DNA of 64,000 nt from the NCBI GenBank assembly GCA_902614235.1, contig CACMKG010000004.1, positions 1 through 64,000 of the forward strand. Reading direction: 5' to 3'. The notes beneath the pieces were generated by a model. The model worked only from the letters and a program-made list of their open reading frames with translations. It had not been told where the DNA came from and ran no database searches. The stretch comes from an uncultured SAR86 cluster bacterium. GTDB lineage: Bacteria; Pseudomonadota; Gammaproteobacteria; Magnimaribacterales; AG-339-G14. Positions within the stretch are counted from its first letter, which is position 1. Each line of letters starts with the position of its first letter. This document shows, in pieces, positions 38,835 to 50,545 of this stretch. The position numbers were made by a program, and so were the translations under genes.

Positions 38835-40145
38835 TTGATAAATACAGAAGACATAATTGTTGCTTGCTCCTCGCCGCCAGGTTCTGGAGCAATATCCTGT
38901 ATAAGAGTTTCAGGAAAAAATTGTTCAAAATTGTTTAAAAAAATATCCGGCAAAAAGATGGTTCACAAAGAGGCTGCTATATGTGAGATTCAGCTTGAAC
39001 ATGGTTTAAAAGAAAAGTGTGTACTTACTTCGTTTGTTTCGCCAAATTCTTACACGGGAGAAGATGTCATAGAGATTTCTTGCCACGGAAACCCTCTTAT
39101 TGTGGAACTTATAATATCTAAATTAAACAGCCTTGGTTGTAGGAATGCTGAGCCAGGGGAATTTACTATGCGATCATACTTAAATGAAAAAATAAGCTTA
39201 ATAGAAGCAGAAACTATTGCAGATTTAATTTCTGCTGAAACCTACGAAAAATTGAAAACTATCAACAAATCTCTTTCAGGTGAATTTGAAAAAGAAATAA
39301 GCGAGACTATATCTAAATTAAAAAAGATTAGAACAAAAATTGAAGGAGAAATTGATTTTAACGATCAAAGTATAAATATTAATGTCATGTCTCTTAAGTC
39401 GGAATTAAAAGATTTTAATATGTTTTTTAAAGATTTTATCGCCAAGATAGAGGCAGCGGTATTACTCAACGAAGGTGTAAAAGTCGTAATAACTGGGCCG
39501 GAAAATGCAGGAAAATCAACCCTGATGAATGTTTTGGCTGAAGAAAATGTCTCTATCGTCTCTGAAATTCCTGGAACTACACGTGATTTGTTGTCAAAAT
39601 CTATTAAAATACAAGGTTTTATCTTTGACTTTGTTGATACTGCAGGCTTGAGTGATGAACAACATGGGAAAATTGAAAAAATAGGCATTGAAAGGGCTAA
39701 AAAGGTTTTGAATCAAGCAAATATAATTATTGAATTAATAGATCCTGAAAATATAAATTATAAAGCTCAATACCCAAGAGAACCTAAGGTCTTGAAAGTT
39801 ATTAATAAGTTAGACCTTTTTGAAAAATCGGAAGAAAGTAAATTATGTATTTCTGCTAAATACAATAAAAATATAAACGAATTAAAAGATTCTCTTGTAA
39901 GCGTTGCCTTTAAATCTAAAAACAAAACCTTAGAGGGATTTTCTGCAAGAACTAGGCACTTGGAGCTAATCAATAAGTGTTATGCAGAAACTATTGCTGC
40001 GGAAAAACTTTGTTATGAAGATACTGTTGAGCTTTCTGCAGAGCATTTAAAATCAGCTAGTAATTTTTTAGGCGAGATTATGAGTCCTTATTCTTCTGAT
40101 GATTTGTTGGGAGAAATTTTTTCTTCTTTCTGTATTGGTAAATAG
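38835..40145 (+). CDS. mnmE: tRNA modification GTPase MnmE
   Basis: With MnmG it makes the cmnm5U modification at wobble uridine. The N-terminal folate domain has PGSGAISCIRVSG. The helical domain is interrupted by a G domain with GPENAGKSTLMNVL (about 217-230), DTAGLSD (about 267) and NKLDL (about 325). The protein ends in the invariant FCIGK, whose Cys is catalytic. At 436 residues it is slightly short of the usual 450. The start is TTG, 3 bases after yidC. Confidence 0.95.
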   Translation: MINTEDIIVACSSPPGSGAISCIRVSGKNCSKLFKKISGKKMVHKEAAICEIQLEHGLKEKCVLTSFVSPNSYTGEDVIEISCHGNPLIVELIISKLNSLGCRNAEPGEFTMRSYLNEKISLIEAETIADLISAETYEKLKTINKSLSGEFEKEISETISKLKKIRTKIEGEIDFNDQSININVMSLKSELKDFNMFFKDFIAKIEAAVLLNEGVKVVITGPENAGKSTLMNVLAEENVSIVSEIPGTTRDLLSKSIKIQGFIFDFVDTAGLSDEQHGKIEKIGIERAKKVLNQANIIIELIDPENINYKAQYPREPKVLKVINKLDLFEKSEESKLCISAKYNKNINELKDSLVSVAFKSKNKTLEGFSARTRHLELINKCYAETIAAEKLCYEDTVELSAEHLKSASNFLGEIMSPYSSDDLLGEIFSSFCIGK

Positions 40146-40388
40146 CCTGTGTTGAAGATGTTCGTTTTTTGTGAATTATTTTTTTTGTTTTGACAGTTGT
40201 TTTTTTTACTAACAATAAATTACATTTTATACACAAAAGGCATCCCTAATTATTAACAAGGTTTTTAATTCGTGAAATCTAATTTATAGTTGCGTCTTAT
40301 GAGTTATCAACAGATATAAGCATGTATAACAATAACAACAATAATATAAATATATATATAAATATATTATCAATATTAGTAATAAGAG
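40146..40388. other. Candidate replication origin (oriC) between mnmE and mnmG
   Basis: This 243-base gene-free gap is exceptionally AT-rich. It holds one perfect DnaA box TTATACACA (40227-40235) and two near matches, TTATTAACA (40250-40258) and TTATCAACA (40304-40312), followed by a run of almost pure A/T (about 40330-40385) suited to unwinding. oriC adjoins mnmG (gidA) in E. coli, and the neighbours here are replication and partition genes. The dnaA/rpmH gap is the competing site. Confidence 0.6.
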
Positions 40389-42275
40389 ATGAATAAGTTT
40401 GACATCATCGTTATCGGAGGCGGACATGCGGGAACAGAAGCTGCCTTTGCATGCGCTAGATATGGAAAGAGGACTTGTTTAATAACTCAGTCAAAAAAAG
40501 ATATAGGAAAAATGTCTTGCAATCCAGCAATCGGTGGAATAGGAAAGAGCCACTTAGTTAAAGAAATAGATGCTATGGGCGGCCTTATGGCTTCCAGTGC
40601 AGATAAAGCAGGTATTCATTTTAGAGTTCTAAATGCTTCTAAAGGCCCTGCTGTGAGAGCAACAAGAGCTCAGTCAGATAGGAAGTTGTATGCAAGATCA
40701 GTAAAAGAATTAATTGAAAGTGAGCACTTACTTACGATAGTGGAATCTGAGGTTTATGAGCTGCTTATAAAAAATTATAAAGTTAGCGGAGTTGTTTTAA
40801 AAAACGATAAAGAGCTTAGATCAGATAAGGTAATTTTGACTGCCGGAACTTTTCTAAATGGCAAACTCTTTACGGGCGAAGATTCATCAGAGGGAGGCAG
40901 AATAGGAGAAAAACCTTCAAAAAATCTGGCAAGTTTTTTGTCCGAATTAGATTTAAAAACGGGCAGATTAAAAACGGGAACGCCGCCTAGACTAAACATT
41001 AATACCATTGATTGGACCCAAACTGTTGAGCAACGTGGCGATGTTCCGAGACCCACTATGTCTTTCATAAACTCATCTGATATCCATCCAAAACAATTAA
41101 GTTGTTTTTTAACTAGAACTTCACAAGAGACCCACGATCACATAAGAAAGGGAATAGATAAATCCCCTATGTTTTCTGGAAAAATTGAAGGAGTGGGACC
41201 AAGGTACTGTCCTTCTATCGAAGATAAAATTTTTAGATTTTCCGATAAACCTTCTCATCAAATTTTCATCGAACCGGAAGGGCTTGACTCAAACCTAGTC
41301 TATCCTAATGGTATCTCAACCAGTATGCCTGCAGATATACAAGAAAAAATGATTTCTTCAATACCAGGTTTCGAAAAAGCAAAAATAGAACAATTTGGAT
41401 ATGCTGTTGAATATGATTTTTTTGATCCTAGAGAGTTGAAACATACTTTAGAAACAAAAAAAATAGACAACTTATATTTCGCAGGACAAATAAACGGCAC
41501 GACAGGTTACGAAGAAGCTGCAGCACAAGGATTGGTAGCTGCAATAAACGCTTGCTTAGCTCTTGATGACAAAGAGCCTTGGATATCTACTAGAGACGAG
41601 AGTTATATAGGAGTTTTAATAGATGATTTAGTAACTTTAGGGACAAAAGAACCTTATAGGATGTTTACTAGCAGGGCAGAGCATAGACTTTTATTAAGAG
41701 AGGACAATGCTGATCAAAGGCTCACACCCATAGCAAAAAAAATTGGCCTTATAGACGAAACAAGGTGGAAAAAATTTCAATCTAAAATGAATGCTATTAA
41801 TAGCGAAAAAGCCAGACTATCAAGCATAAAAATAAAAAAGAAAGATCTGCCGGGAGCGCTAGAAGCTAACAAAAATAAAAACGACCAAAAAATTACAGCG
41901 CTAGATGCCCTTAAGAGGCCAGACGTGAATTACCAAGAACTCTGCCATTTGCTAAAAATAAAAGAAGCCTCAGAGGAAGTAGCTTTAGATGTGGTCACAG
42001 AAGAAAAGTATTCAGGTTATATTTCTCGTCAGAAAAAAGAAATAGAGAAGATAAAAAGCAACGAAAACGCGTTAATACCAGACCAACTTTCTTATAAAGA
42101 AATAAAAGGGCTATCTAACGAATCAAGACAAAAGTTATTAGATGTAAAACCAAGAACCATCGCACACGCCCAACGAATTCCAGGAATAACACCAGCGACA
42201 ATATCGCTGTTGCTTGTGCACTTAAAAAAAACACAAAACTGGAAGAACACCAATGTCTCTGAAAAGCCTGTTTGA
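40389..42275 (+). CDS. mnmG: tRNA uridine 5-carboxymethylaminomethyl modification enzyme MnmG
   Basis: FAD-dependent partner of MnmE. The 628 residues have the FAD-binding [19 protein letters not shown] (about 8-26), the GidA signatures [12 protein letters not shown] and the second GIDA region around [17 protein letters not shown] (about 367-383), with a helical C-terminal domain. It points away from the candidate origin and overlaps rsmG by 23 bases. Confidence 0.96.
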   Translation: MNKFDIIVIGGGHAGTEAAFACARYGKRTCLITQSKKDIGKMSCNPAIGGIGKSHLVKEIDAMGGLMASSADKAGIHFRVLNASKGPAVRATRAQSDRKLYARSVKELIESEHLLTIVESEVYELLIKNYKVSGVVLKNDKELRSDKVILTAGTFLNGKLFTGEDSSEGGRIGEKPSKNLASFLSELDLKTGRLKTGTPPRLNINTIDWTQTVEQRGDVPRPTMSFINSSDIHPKQLSCFLTRTSQETHDHIRKGIDKSPMFSGKIEGVGPRYCPSIEDKIFRFSDKPSHQIFIEPEGLDSNLVYPNGISTSMPADIQEKMISSIPGFEKAKIEQFGYAVEYDFFDPRELKHTLETKKIDNLYFAGQINGTTGYEEAAAQGLVAAINACLALDDKEPWISTRDESYIGVLIDDLVTLGTKEPYRMFTSRAEHRLLLREDNADQRLTPIAKKIGLIDETRWKKFQSKMNAINSEKARLSSIKIKKKDLPGALEANKNKNDQKITALDALKRPDVNYQELCHLLKIKEASEEVALDVVTEEKYSGYISRQKKEIEKIKSNENALIPDQLSYKEIKGLSNESRQKLLDVKPRTIAHAQRIPGITPATISLLLVHLKKTQNWKNTNVSEKPV

Positions 42276-42855
42276 TAAAGCAAACTTAAAGCTTTCAAAA
42301 AATAAACTAGACCAGTTAAGCGAATATGCAAACTTAATCGTAAAATGGAACAAAACCAGAAACCTGGTATCAAGAAACGCTAATTTAGAGACCATAAACG
42401 AACATATCCTTGATTGCGCTTGTTTAATACCGCACCTAAAAGAAAGCAATCTTTTAGATGTGGGCAGCGGTGCGGGCTTACCTGGGCTGGTTGTTTCGAT
42501 TTTAGATGATGAAAAAAACATAAAACTACTAGAACCAAACCAGAAAAAGATATCTTTTTTGACTCACGCACAAGCCAAACTTGATTTAAAAAATACAACC
42601 ATATTTAAAGAAAGAATTGAAAACCTAGAAGAAATAAATGAAGAAACAATAATTACAAGAGCCGTTATGGAACCAAAGAAGCTATTGAATGTGATATCTA
42701 AACAAAAGAATAAAAATTTAAAAATTATAATGATGGTTTCAGAGCCGATGGAAATTTCTTACCCAAATTGGGAATCAAAATTTTTAGTATCCGAAGCTCA
42801 AAGAATTCTTGATAAAAATCGAGGATTTTTGAATATTACTCCTATAAAAAACTGA
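42253..42855 (+). CDS. rsmG: 16S rRNA (guanine-527-N7) methyltransferase
   Basis: Methylates G527 of 16S rRNA with S-adenosylmethionine. The 200 residues include [11 protein letters not shown] (about 33-43), the SAM-binding [17 protein letters not shown] (about 65-81) and a later [13 protein letters not shown]. Length is a little under the usual 205-215. It follows the standard mnmG-rsmG-parA-parB order. Confidence 0.93.
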   Translation: MSLKSLFDKANLKLSKNKLDQLSEYANLIVKWNKTRNLVSRNANLETINEHILDCACLIPHLKESNLLDVGSGAGLPGLVVSILDDEKNIKLLEPNQKKISFLTHAQAKLDLKNTTIFKERIENLEEINEETIITRAVMEPKKLLNVISKQKNKNLKIIMMVSEPMEISYPNWESKFLVSEAQRILDKNRGFLNITPIKN

Positions 42856-42865
42856 TATAGTAATT

Positions 42866-43648
42866 TTGTTGATTACTTTAGTTGTTGCGAATCAAAAAGG
42901 AGGTGTGGGCAAAACCACAACCGCTTTAAATCTTGCAGCTTCCCTATCCGCAGCTTCAAGAAAAGTTTTATTGATTGACTTAGACTCCCAAGGAAACTCT
43001 ACAACTGGCACGGGCGAAGAAAAGAATGAAGGCCTTTACTCTCTCATTGATGTTATGGTCAATGAAAGTTTTTCACTCGAAAAAGTTATTGAAGAGACAA
43101 AATATAAATTTGATTTAATTCCGGCAAACTCCGACCTGATATCGGCAGAGATAGAGCTGAGCTCGCATCATAGCCCAACTTCTATTCTCAAGAAAAAGTT
43201 AACTGATATGCAGGAATTATATGATTATGTTGTAATCGACTGTCCACCATCACTTGGCATGATGTCGGTAAACGCTTTAAGAGCAGCTTCAAAAGTTTTA
43301 ATTCCGCTTCAGTGCGAGTATTACTCCTTGGAAGGACTTGCATTAATGAACAAGACTATAAAAGAAATTAACGAGGCAACCGGAGAAAACATTGAAATAA
43401 ACGGTATTATAAGAACAATGTATGATTCTAGAATTAGGCTTTCTAGAGAGGTCTCTAAAGAACTTGAAGAACACTTTTCAGAGCAGTTATGTGACACTGT
43501 AATCCCTAGGAACGTTAAATTGGCAGAAGCCCCTAGTTTTGGAATGCCGGCACTTTATTATGAACCAGAGGCAAAGGGTACGCTGGCTTATTTGGCCTTA
43601 GCAGGTGAAATAATAAATAAATTTGAAAGCAATATAAGCGTTTCTTAA
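42866..43648 (+). CDS. parA: Chromosome partitioning ATPase ParA
   Basis: Deviant Walker A ATPase that moves ParB-parS complexes. The 260 residues start with VVANQKGGVGKTTTALNLAA (about 6-25, including the signature Lys), followed by LLIDLDSQGNSTTG and VIDCPPSLGMMS. The start is one of two adjacent TTG codons; no ATG is available near. parB begins on the base after its stop. A perfect parS lies in recF. Confidence 0.94.
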   Translation: MLITLVVANQKGGVGKTTTALNLAASLSAASRKVLLIDLDSQGNSTTGTGEEKNEGLYSLIDVMVNESFSLEKVIEETKYKFDLIPANSDLISAEIELSSHHSPTSILKKKLTDMQELYDYVVIDCPPSLGMMSVNALRAASKVLIPLQCEYYSLEGLALMNKTIKEINEATGENIEINGIIRTMYDSRIRLSREVSKELEEHFSEQLCDTVIPRNVKLAEAPSFGMPALYYEPEAKGTLAYLALAGEIINKFESNISVS

Positions 43649-44506
43649 ATGAACGAAGAAAACAACAAAACACTGAAAAGAGGGCTTGGCGCTCTGCTTG
43701 GAGAAGAAAGCGTTTATAAAAAAAGTGCTAATGCTTCATCGGTGGACATCGACAAAATATCGCTGAGCAGATTTCAAGCTAGAACCGATATATCAGATGA
43801 AAGCCTTGAAGAACTGACAGCCTCGATAAGATCGCAAGGAGTCATTCAACCCCTTATAGTCAGAAAAACATCTGCTGGAAATTTTGAGTTAGTAGCTGGG
43901 GAGAGAAGATTAAAGGCTTCAAAGAAAGCAGGCTTATCAGAAGTTCCCGTTGTTGTTAAAGACCTAACTGATGAAGAAATAATTAAAATGGGCCTTATAG
44001 AAAATTTACAAAGAGAAGATTTAAACCCGCTTGATGAGGCCAAAGGAATTCAAAGGTTACAAAAAGAATTTGACATCACCCAGGAAGACTTGGGCGCTTC
44101 ATTAGGAAAGTCGAGGGCGGCTATTTCCAATTCTTTAAGGCTTTTGCAATTGACATCGCCAGTACAGGCAATGCTTGAATCAGGCAGTTTAAGTATGGGC
44201 CATGCTAGGCCTTTATTAACTTTACCTGAAGCAATTCAAGAAAAATTTGCTTTAAAAATTGTCAAATCTGGCATGTCGGCTAGACAAGCAGAAAATTTAG
44301 CGAAAACATATCTGAAAGAAAAAGGAGGAAAAGTCAAATTAGCTAAAGATCCTAATTTGGTTAATTTAGAAACCGAGCTGGGCGATGTCTTGGGCGCAAA
44401 AGTAGCAATAGCGCACCAAAAAAAAGGCTCGGGAAAAATAACTTTTTTCTATAAAGATTTAGATCAGTTGGACCAAATAATTGGTCCGCTAAGAAAAAAA
44501 GAATAA
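43649..44506 (+). CDS. parB: Chromosome partitioning protein ParB
   Basis: Binds parS and spreads to form the partition complex; family members are CTP switches. The 285 residues have an N-terminal KRGLGALLGEE, the nuclease-like ParB domain with RSQGVIQPLIVRK and the CTP-site motif GERRLKASKKAG (about 88-99), then ENLQREDLNPLDEA, a helix-turn-helix (DLGASLGKSRAAISNSLRLL) and a dimerisation tail. Confidence 0.95.
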   Translation: MNEENNKTLKRGLGALLGEESVYKKSANASSVDIDKISLSRFQARTDISDESLEELTASIRSQGVIQPLIVRKTSAGNFELVAGERRLKASKKAGLSEVPVVVKDLTDEEIIKMGLIENLQREDLNPLDEAKGIQRLQKEFDITQEDLGASLGKSRAAISNSLRLLQLTSPVQAMLESGSLSMGHARPLLTLPEAIQEKFALKIVKSGMSARQAENLAKTYLKEKGGKVKLAKDPNLVNLETELGDVLGAKVAIAHQKKGSGKITFFYKDLDQLDQIIGPLRKKE

Positions 44507-44530
44507 GCTAAAAAAAAATCTATTAAGTTC

Positions 44531-44560
44531 TTGAATAGACAGCACTGACCTAACTATAAT
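44531..44560 (+). promoter_or_regulatory. Promoter of the ATP synthase operon
   Basis: TTGAAT (44531-44536), an 18-base spacer and a perfect TATAAT (44555-44560) lie between parB and atpB. Transcription would start near 44567, giving a very short leader before the atpB ATG at 44579. This argues against the upstream TTG at 44564 as the start. Confidence 0.7.
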
Positions 44561-44578
44561 GCCTTGCCCGAGCGACTT

Positions 44579-45463
44579 ATGGCAGAGAAAAACCTTACAG
44601 AAAATCTAACACCAACGGCTGATTACATTAGCCATCATTTGACGAATTTAACTTATGGTTGGTGCGAAAAATCACAAACTTGGGGATTTGCATATCATCA
44701 GCAAAATATTTTTAAAGAAACTTCATGCAAAGTATCAGAAATGGGTTTTTGGTCTTTTCATCTTGATACAATTTTTATGTCTACCTTTTTGGGCTTAATC
44801 TTTTTTGGCTTTTTCGGTTTGGTATTGGTGGGAGCAAAAAAGGGCGTGCCCGGAAAAGTTCAAAACTTCGCAGAATTTGTTTTTGAGTTCATAAGCGGTG
44901 CGGTAAAAAGTAATTTCCATGGAACTTCAAAAATAATTGGACCGCTCGCTTTTGCTTCATGTGTCTGGATTTTATCTTGGAACTTAATGGACTTGCTCCC
45001 AGTAGAGATGACAAACTTTTTTGGGGCTAATTTGGTTAACTCTGAAGGGGCCAGTTACGTAGGATATTTTAAAGTGTTGCCAACAGCAGATGTAAATGCT
45101 CCGTTAGCATTAGCCTTGGTCGTGATGTTTTTTGTAACTTACTACACAATAGCTAATCATGGCCTTGGAGGTTTTTTGAAAGAATTTATAAACCCTATAG
45201 AACTAGTAGGTTACTTTTCCAAGCACGTGGCTCTTGCTTTGAGGCTTTATGGAAATCTTTTCGCAGGAGAAATGATTTTTATTCTTATTGGAATTATGTT
45301 CGGACAGTTTCTATTGTCATTTGGACAAACGCTGTGGTTTATACCAGGGCTTATGATGAATTTGGTGTGGGCTCTTTTCCACATACTTATAATTGCTTTG
45401 CAGGCATATATCTTTATGATGCTGACCATTGCTTACATTAACTTGGCTTGTGCGAAGCACTAG
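44579..45463 (+). CDS. atpB: ATP synthase F0 subunit a
   Basis: Forms the stationary half of the proton channel. From the ATG at 44579 it has 294 residues, a little longer than E. coli AtpB, the extra length lying near the N-terminus. About five to six helices are visible, with the essential Arg in ALALRLYGNLFAGEM and the late ALFHILIIALQAYIFMML. No atpI gene precedes it, the place being taken by parB and the promoter. Confidence 0.95.
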   Translation: MAEKNLTENLTPTADYISHHLTNLTYGWCEKSQTWGFAYHQQNIFKETSCKVSEMGFWSFHLDTIFMSTFLGLIFFGFFGLVLVGAKKGVPGKVQNFAEFVFEFISGAVKSNFHGTSKIIGPLAFASCVWILSWNLMDLLPVEMTNFFGANLVNSEGASYVGYFKVLPTADVNAPLALALVVMFFVTYYTIANHGLGGFLKEFINPIELVGYFSKHVALALRLYGNLFAGEMIFILIGIMFGQFLLSFGQTLWFIPGLMMNLVWALFHILIIALQAYIFMMLTIAYINLACAKH

Positions 45464-45485
45464 CCCAAAATAAAAGGAGAAAAAA

Positions 45486-45707
45486 ATGGAAGAATTAAGA
45501 TTGGTTGCAGGAGCTTTGCTCACCGGACTTGGTGCGCTTGGAGCCGGAATCGGGATTGGTACTTTAACCTCAAAATATATAGAAGCTTTGGCAAGACAGC
45601 CAGAATTACAAGGGCTTTTATTTGGTCAACTTCTAATTGCAATGGGTCTGATCGATGCATTGCCTGTAATCTCGTTGGCCGTTGGATTATTGTTCTTATT
45701 TACGTAA
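45486..45707 (+). CDS. atpE: ATP synthase F0 subunit c
   Basis: A 73-residue hairpin that builds the rotating c-ring. The two helices flank the polar loop EALARQPELQG, and the second carries the proton-binding Asp in MGLIDALPVI. The Na+-type Gln/Glu-Ser ligand set is not apparent, so a proton-driven enzyme is expected. A strong ribosome site (aaaggaga) precedes the ATG, in line with the high copy number needed. Confidence 0.96.
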   Translation: MEELRLVAGALLTGLGALGAGIGIGTLTSKYIEALARQPELQGLLFGQLLIAMGLIDALPVISLAVGLLFLFT

Positions 45708-45717
45708 AAGATAATAA

Positions 45718-46188
45718 ATGAACGTTAATGCTACTTTTTTTGCTGAGCTAATAGCTTTTTGCATTTTTATATTTATCACTTACAGATATCTTTGGCCAAG
45801 TTTTTCAAACATTCTAGAAGCTAGACAAGAAGAAATTTCTGAGGGTTTAGAGGCTGCTAGTCAGTCACAAAGAAAGCTTGAAGAGGCTAATGAAGAATCG
45901 AGAAAGCTAGTAGAAGATGCAAAGTCCGAAGCCTCTACGCTCATTGCGCAGGCTGGATCTAGAGGAGATCAAATTGTTGATGAAGCTAAAAATCAAGCCG
46001 TTGAAGAACAAAAGAAAATAAAAGATAGCGCTGAAGCTGATATAGAACAAAATATAACAAAAGCCAAAGAAGGCCTTAGAGAAGAAGTTGCTGCTCTGGT
46101 TATCGCTGGTGCTGAACAAATATTAAACAAAGAAGTTGATGAATCTTCAAACAAAGATATCGTCGATGCGTTAATCAAAGAGTTATAA
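45718..46188 (+). CDS. atpF: ATP synthase F0 subunit b
   Basis: Peripheral stalk subunit of 156 residues, the same length as in E. coli. One N-terminal membrane helix (about 5-25) ends in YRYLWPSFSNILEARQEEIS, followed by a long charged coiled coil rich in Glu, Lys and Ala up to the C-terminus. It tethers the a subunit to delta and alpha. Confidence 0.95.
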   Translation: MNVNATFFAELIAFCIFIFITYRYLWPSFSNILEARQEEISEGLEAASQSQRKLEEANEESRKLVEDAKSEASTLIAQAGSRGDQIVDEAKNQAVEEQKKIKDSAEADIEQNITKAKEGLREEVAALVIAGAEQILNKEVDESSNKDIVDALIKEL

Positions 46189-46192
46189 AAGT

Positions 46193-46729
46193 ATGTCGGA
46201 ATTACTCACTCAATCAAGACCTTATGCAGAAGCAATTTTTGAAATTGCAAAAGAAGAAAATGCTCTGGATCTTTGGGTTTCTGATTTAACCCTTGTAGCT
46301 ATCTCTATGCAGGAAGTCGAAGTTAAACGCTTGATTGATTCTCCGGATATTTCTCAAAAAATAAAAGCTGAAACTTTTGCAAAACTCTTTGAAGGAGAAA
46401 TATCGAATAAAGTGCTCAATTTTGTATTAGTTCTGGGGCAGGCTAATAGACTAAAACTTTTGAAAAGCGTACTGGATAATTTTAAAAATTTGGTTGCTTT
46501 AGAGAAAAATGAAAAAAATATAGTCATATCTTCTTCTTATGCCTTGGATTCTGAACAAGTAGAAAAAATTAAAGAAGCAATGCAAAAAAGAACAGGATCA
46601 ATAATTAATGCCTCAACAGATATAGATAAATCTTTGATAGGCGGAATAAAAATTTCATATGACGATCAAGTAATTGATTTGTCATTAAAAAATAAACTTG
46701 AGGCCTTAAAGGCGCAACTTAGAAACTAG
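46193..46729 (+). CDS. atpH: ATP synthase F1 subunit delta
   Basis: Connects the peripheral stalk to the top of the F1 hexamer. The 178 residues begin with the family-typical [20 protein letters not shown], and the C-terminal part contains [20 protein letters not shown], the conserved delta/OSCP signature. It lies 4 bases after atpF and 10 bases before atpA. Confidence 0.95.
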   Translation: MSELLTQSRPYAEAIFEIAKEENALDLWVSDLTLVAISMQEVEVKRLIDSPDISQKIKAETFAKLFEGEISNKVLNFVLVLGQANRLKLLKSVLDNFKNLVALEKNEKNIVISSSYALDSEQVEKIKEAMQKRTGSIINASTDIDKSLIGGIKISYDDQVIDLSLKNKLEALKAQLRN

Positions 46730-46739
46730 CAGGTACGAA

Positions 46740-48284
46740 ATGGATAACTTAAACCCATCAGAAATTAGCAAAATTATTAAAAATAGAATAAATAATTTAG
46801 AGGTGTCCTCAGACGAATCTAACGAAGGAACTATTGTATTCCTGTCCGATGGAATCGCAAGAGTGCATGGCTTAAGCGAAGCCATGTATGGGGAATTGAT
46901 TGAGTTTCAAGGCGGTATTTTTGGTATGGCCCTTAACTTAGAAAGAGATTCAGTCGGTGTCGTCATATTTGGTGATTACAAACAGTTAGCAGAAGGCGAT
47001 ACAGCAAAATGTACCGGGAAGATTTTAGAGGTTCCAGTAGGACCAGAACTTGTGGGTAGAGTAGTTGATGCTCTTGGAAACCCAATTGACGGTAAAGGCC
47101 CAATTGACAGCAAGCTTACTTCGCCGGTAGAAAAAGTGGCACCTGGGGTCATGACTAGAAAACCTGTAGATGAACCAGTTCAAATTGGCCTTAAAGCTGT
47201 TGATAGCATGGTGCCAATTGGCAGAGGCCAGAGAGAGCTTATTATTGGAGACAGACAAACAGGTAAAACAGCAATCGCTTTAGATGCGATCATTAATCAG
47301 AAGGGCACAGGTGTAACCTGTGTATACGTTGCAGTGGGACAAAAACAATCTTCTATTGCAGCAGTAGTTAGAAAACTAGAAGAATTTGGTGCAATGGAGC
47401 ACACCATTGTCGTTGCTGCAGGCGCAGCTGACCCTGCACCAATGCAATTTTTAGCACCATACTCTGGCTGCTCAATGGGAGAATACTTCAGAGATAAAGG
47501 CGAAGACGCTCTAATTATTTATGATGACTTGTCAAAGCAAGCAGTCGCTTATCGTCAAATTTCTCTCTTGCTGAGAAGGCCACCAGGGCGTGAGGCATAT
47601 CCTGGAGATATCTTCTATTTGCATTCAAGACTATTAGAAAGAGCTTGCCGAGTTAATGAGGAATACGTTTCTGAAGAAACTGATGGAAAGGTAAAAGAAC
47701 AAACAGGCTCCTTAACTGCTTTACCAATTATTGAAACACAAGCAGGAGATGTATCTGCTTTTGTGCCAACCAATGTTATTTCAATTACGGATGGACAAAT
47801 ATTTCTAGAAACTTCCTACTTTAACAAAGGACTTTTGCCAGCAATGAATCCTGGAATATCAGTCTCGAGAGTGGGCGGGGCAGCTCAGACGCCGCTTATC
47901 AAAAAACTTGGGGGTGGAGTTAGGATTGCCTTGGCACAATTTAGAGAGTTAGAAGCTTTTGCTCAGTTCGCATCGGATTTAGATGATGCCTCAAGAGAGC
48001 AACTTGAGCTTGGACAAAAAGTAACCGAGCTAATGAAACAAAAACAGTATTCACCAATGTCAGTTTCGGAAATGGGACTTGTTTTATTTGCAGTTGAAAA
48101 AGGATATTTAAAAGATGTGGAGTTAGCAAAAATAGCTGACTTTGAGTCCGCACTTCTCTCCTACATGGCTGCTGAACATAAAGACTTTATGGATGCTCTG
48201 GCCGTTTCAGGAGAATATTCAGATGAAGTGATTAAAACTTTTACCGATGCCATCGATAAATTTAAATCAACGCAAACTTGGTAA
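46740..48284 (+). CDS. atpA: ATP synthase F1 subunit alpha
   Basis: Non-catalytic nucleotide-binding subunit of the F1 hexamer. The 514 residues show the P-loop [15 protein letters not shown] (about 170-184), the regulatory [16 protein letters not shown] near the start and the alpha/beta signature [17 protein letters not shown]. The length matches E. coli AtpA (513). Confidence 0.97.
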   Translation: MDNLNPSEISKIIKNRINNLEVSSDESNEGTIVFLSDGIARVHGLSEAMYGELIEFQGGIFGMALNLERDSVGVVIFGDYKQLAEGDTAKCTGKILEVPVGPELVGRVVDALGNPIDGKGPIDSKLTSPVEKVAPGVMTRKPVDEPVQIGLKAVDSMVPIGRGQRELIIGDRQTGKTAIALDAIINQKGTGVTCVYVAVGQKQSSIAAVVRKLEEFGAMEHTIVVAAGAADPAPMQFLAPYSGCSMGEYFRDKGEDALIIYDDLSKQAVAYRQISLLLRRPPGREAYPGDIFYLHSRLLERACRVNEEYVSEETDGKVKEQTGSLTALPIIETQAGDVSAFVPTNVISITDGQIFLETSYFNKGLLPAMNPGISVSRVGGAAQTPLIKKLGGGVRIALAQFRELEAFAQFASDLDDASREQLELGQKVTELMKQKQYSPMSVSEMGLVLFAVEKGYLKDVELAKIADFESALLSYMAAEHKDFMDALAVSGEYSDEVIKTFTDAIDKFKSTQTW

Positions 48285-48287
48285 TCT

Positions 48288-49148
48288 ATGGCTAATACTA
48301 AAGAAATAAGAAAACAAATCTCAAGTATTACCAATACGCAAAAGATAACTAGCGCGATGGAGATGGTGGCGTCTAGCAAGATGAGAAAAACCCAAGACAG
48401 AATGGAAATGGGCAGACCGTATGCCGATAGAATGCTTTCTGTAATTGGTCACTTAGCTAATTCAAATCCAGAATACAAACCAATTTATATGTCGGAAAGA
48501 GAAGTTAAAGGTATTGGAGTTATAGTAATTGGGTCTGATAAAGGTCTTTGTGGCGGTTTGAATATTAATCTCTTTAGAACTTTGCTGCCTTTTTTAAAAG
48601 AACAAACTGATAACGGAACAAAACAAATGTTTTGTCCAATCGGTACCAAAGCAAAAGTTTTTTTTAATTCCTTTGGAGGAGACGTAGTGGCTGCTTCTGA
48701 AAAATTAGGCGATATCCCTTCTCTTGAAGATCTAATTGGTTCCATTAAAGTTTTATTGGATAAATTTGAACAAGGAGAGATAGATAAAGTTTACTTAGCC
48801 AGCAACAGGTTTGAAAACACAATGACCCAGCAGCCAGAAATCAAGCAACTACTACCCTTGTTGCCCGAGGATACGCCAGAACTAAAACATAGGTGGGATT
48901 ACATTTATGAACCAGATGCAAAAGAATTATTAGATGGATTGATGCAGAGATACATCGAGTCGCTGGTATATCAAGCTGTTATTGAAAACATAGCCTGTGA
49001 GCAAGCTGCAAAGATGGTAGCAATGAAAAATGCAACAGAGAACGCAGGAACGATAATTGATGAATTACAACTTATTTACAACAATGCTAGGCAAGCAGCA
49101 ATCACTCAAGAACTTTCTGAGATTGTCGCTGGAGCTGAAGCAATATAG
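48288..49148 (+). CDS. atpG: ATP synthase F1 subunit gamma
   Basis: Central rotor shaft. The 286 residues have long N- and C-terminal helices: the start [20 protein letters not shown] and the signature near the end [20 protein letters not shown], which runs into the Q-A-A-I-T-Q motif. The middle Rossmann-like part contains [11 protein letters not shown]. Confidence 0.96.
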   Translation: MANTKEIRKQISSITNTQKITSAMEMVASSKMRKTQDRMEMGRPYADRMLSVIGHLANSNPEYKPIYMSEREVKGIGVIVIGSDKGLCGGLNINLFRTLLPFLKEQTDNGTKQMFCPIGTKAKVFFNSFGGDVVAASEKLGDIPSLEDLIGSIKVLLDKFEQGEIDKVYLASNRFENTMTQQPEIKQLLPLLPEDTPELKHRWDYIYEPDAKELLDGLMQRYIESLVYQAVIENIACEQAAKMVAMKNATENAGTIIDELQLIYNNARQAAITQELSEIVAGAEAI

Positions 49149-49156
49149 ATTTTTGA

Positions 49157-50542
<1,386 letters not shown>

Positions 50543-50545
50543 AGC

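Noticed and set aside
39365-39688. 107-codon minus-strand ORF inside mnmE
   Set aside because: It lies antisense to conserved G-domain codons and its product shows no features; a shadow of mnmE.
40315-40388. Short AT repeats as a possible CRISPR or satellite
   Set aside because: The tata runs are simple AT-rich sequence typical of an origin unwinding element; there are no spaced repeats.
42092-42598. Overlapping minus-strand ORFs across mnmG/rsmG
   Set aside because: Shadows of the overlapping plus-strand genes; compositions are Phe/Leu/Ser-rich as expected for antisense frames.
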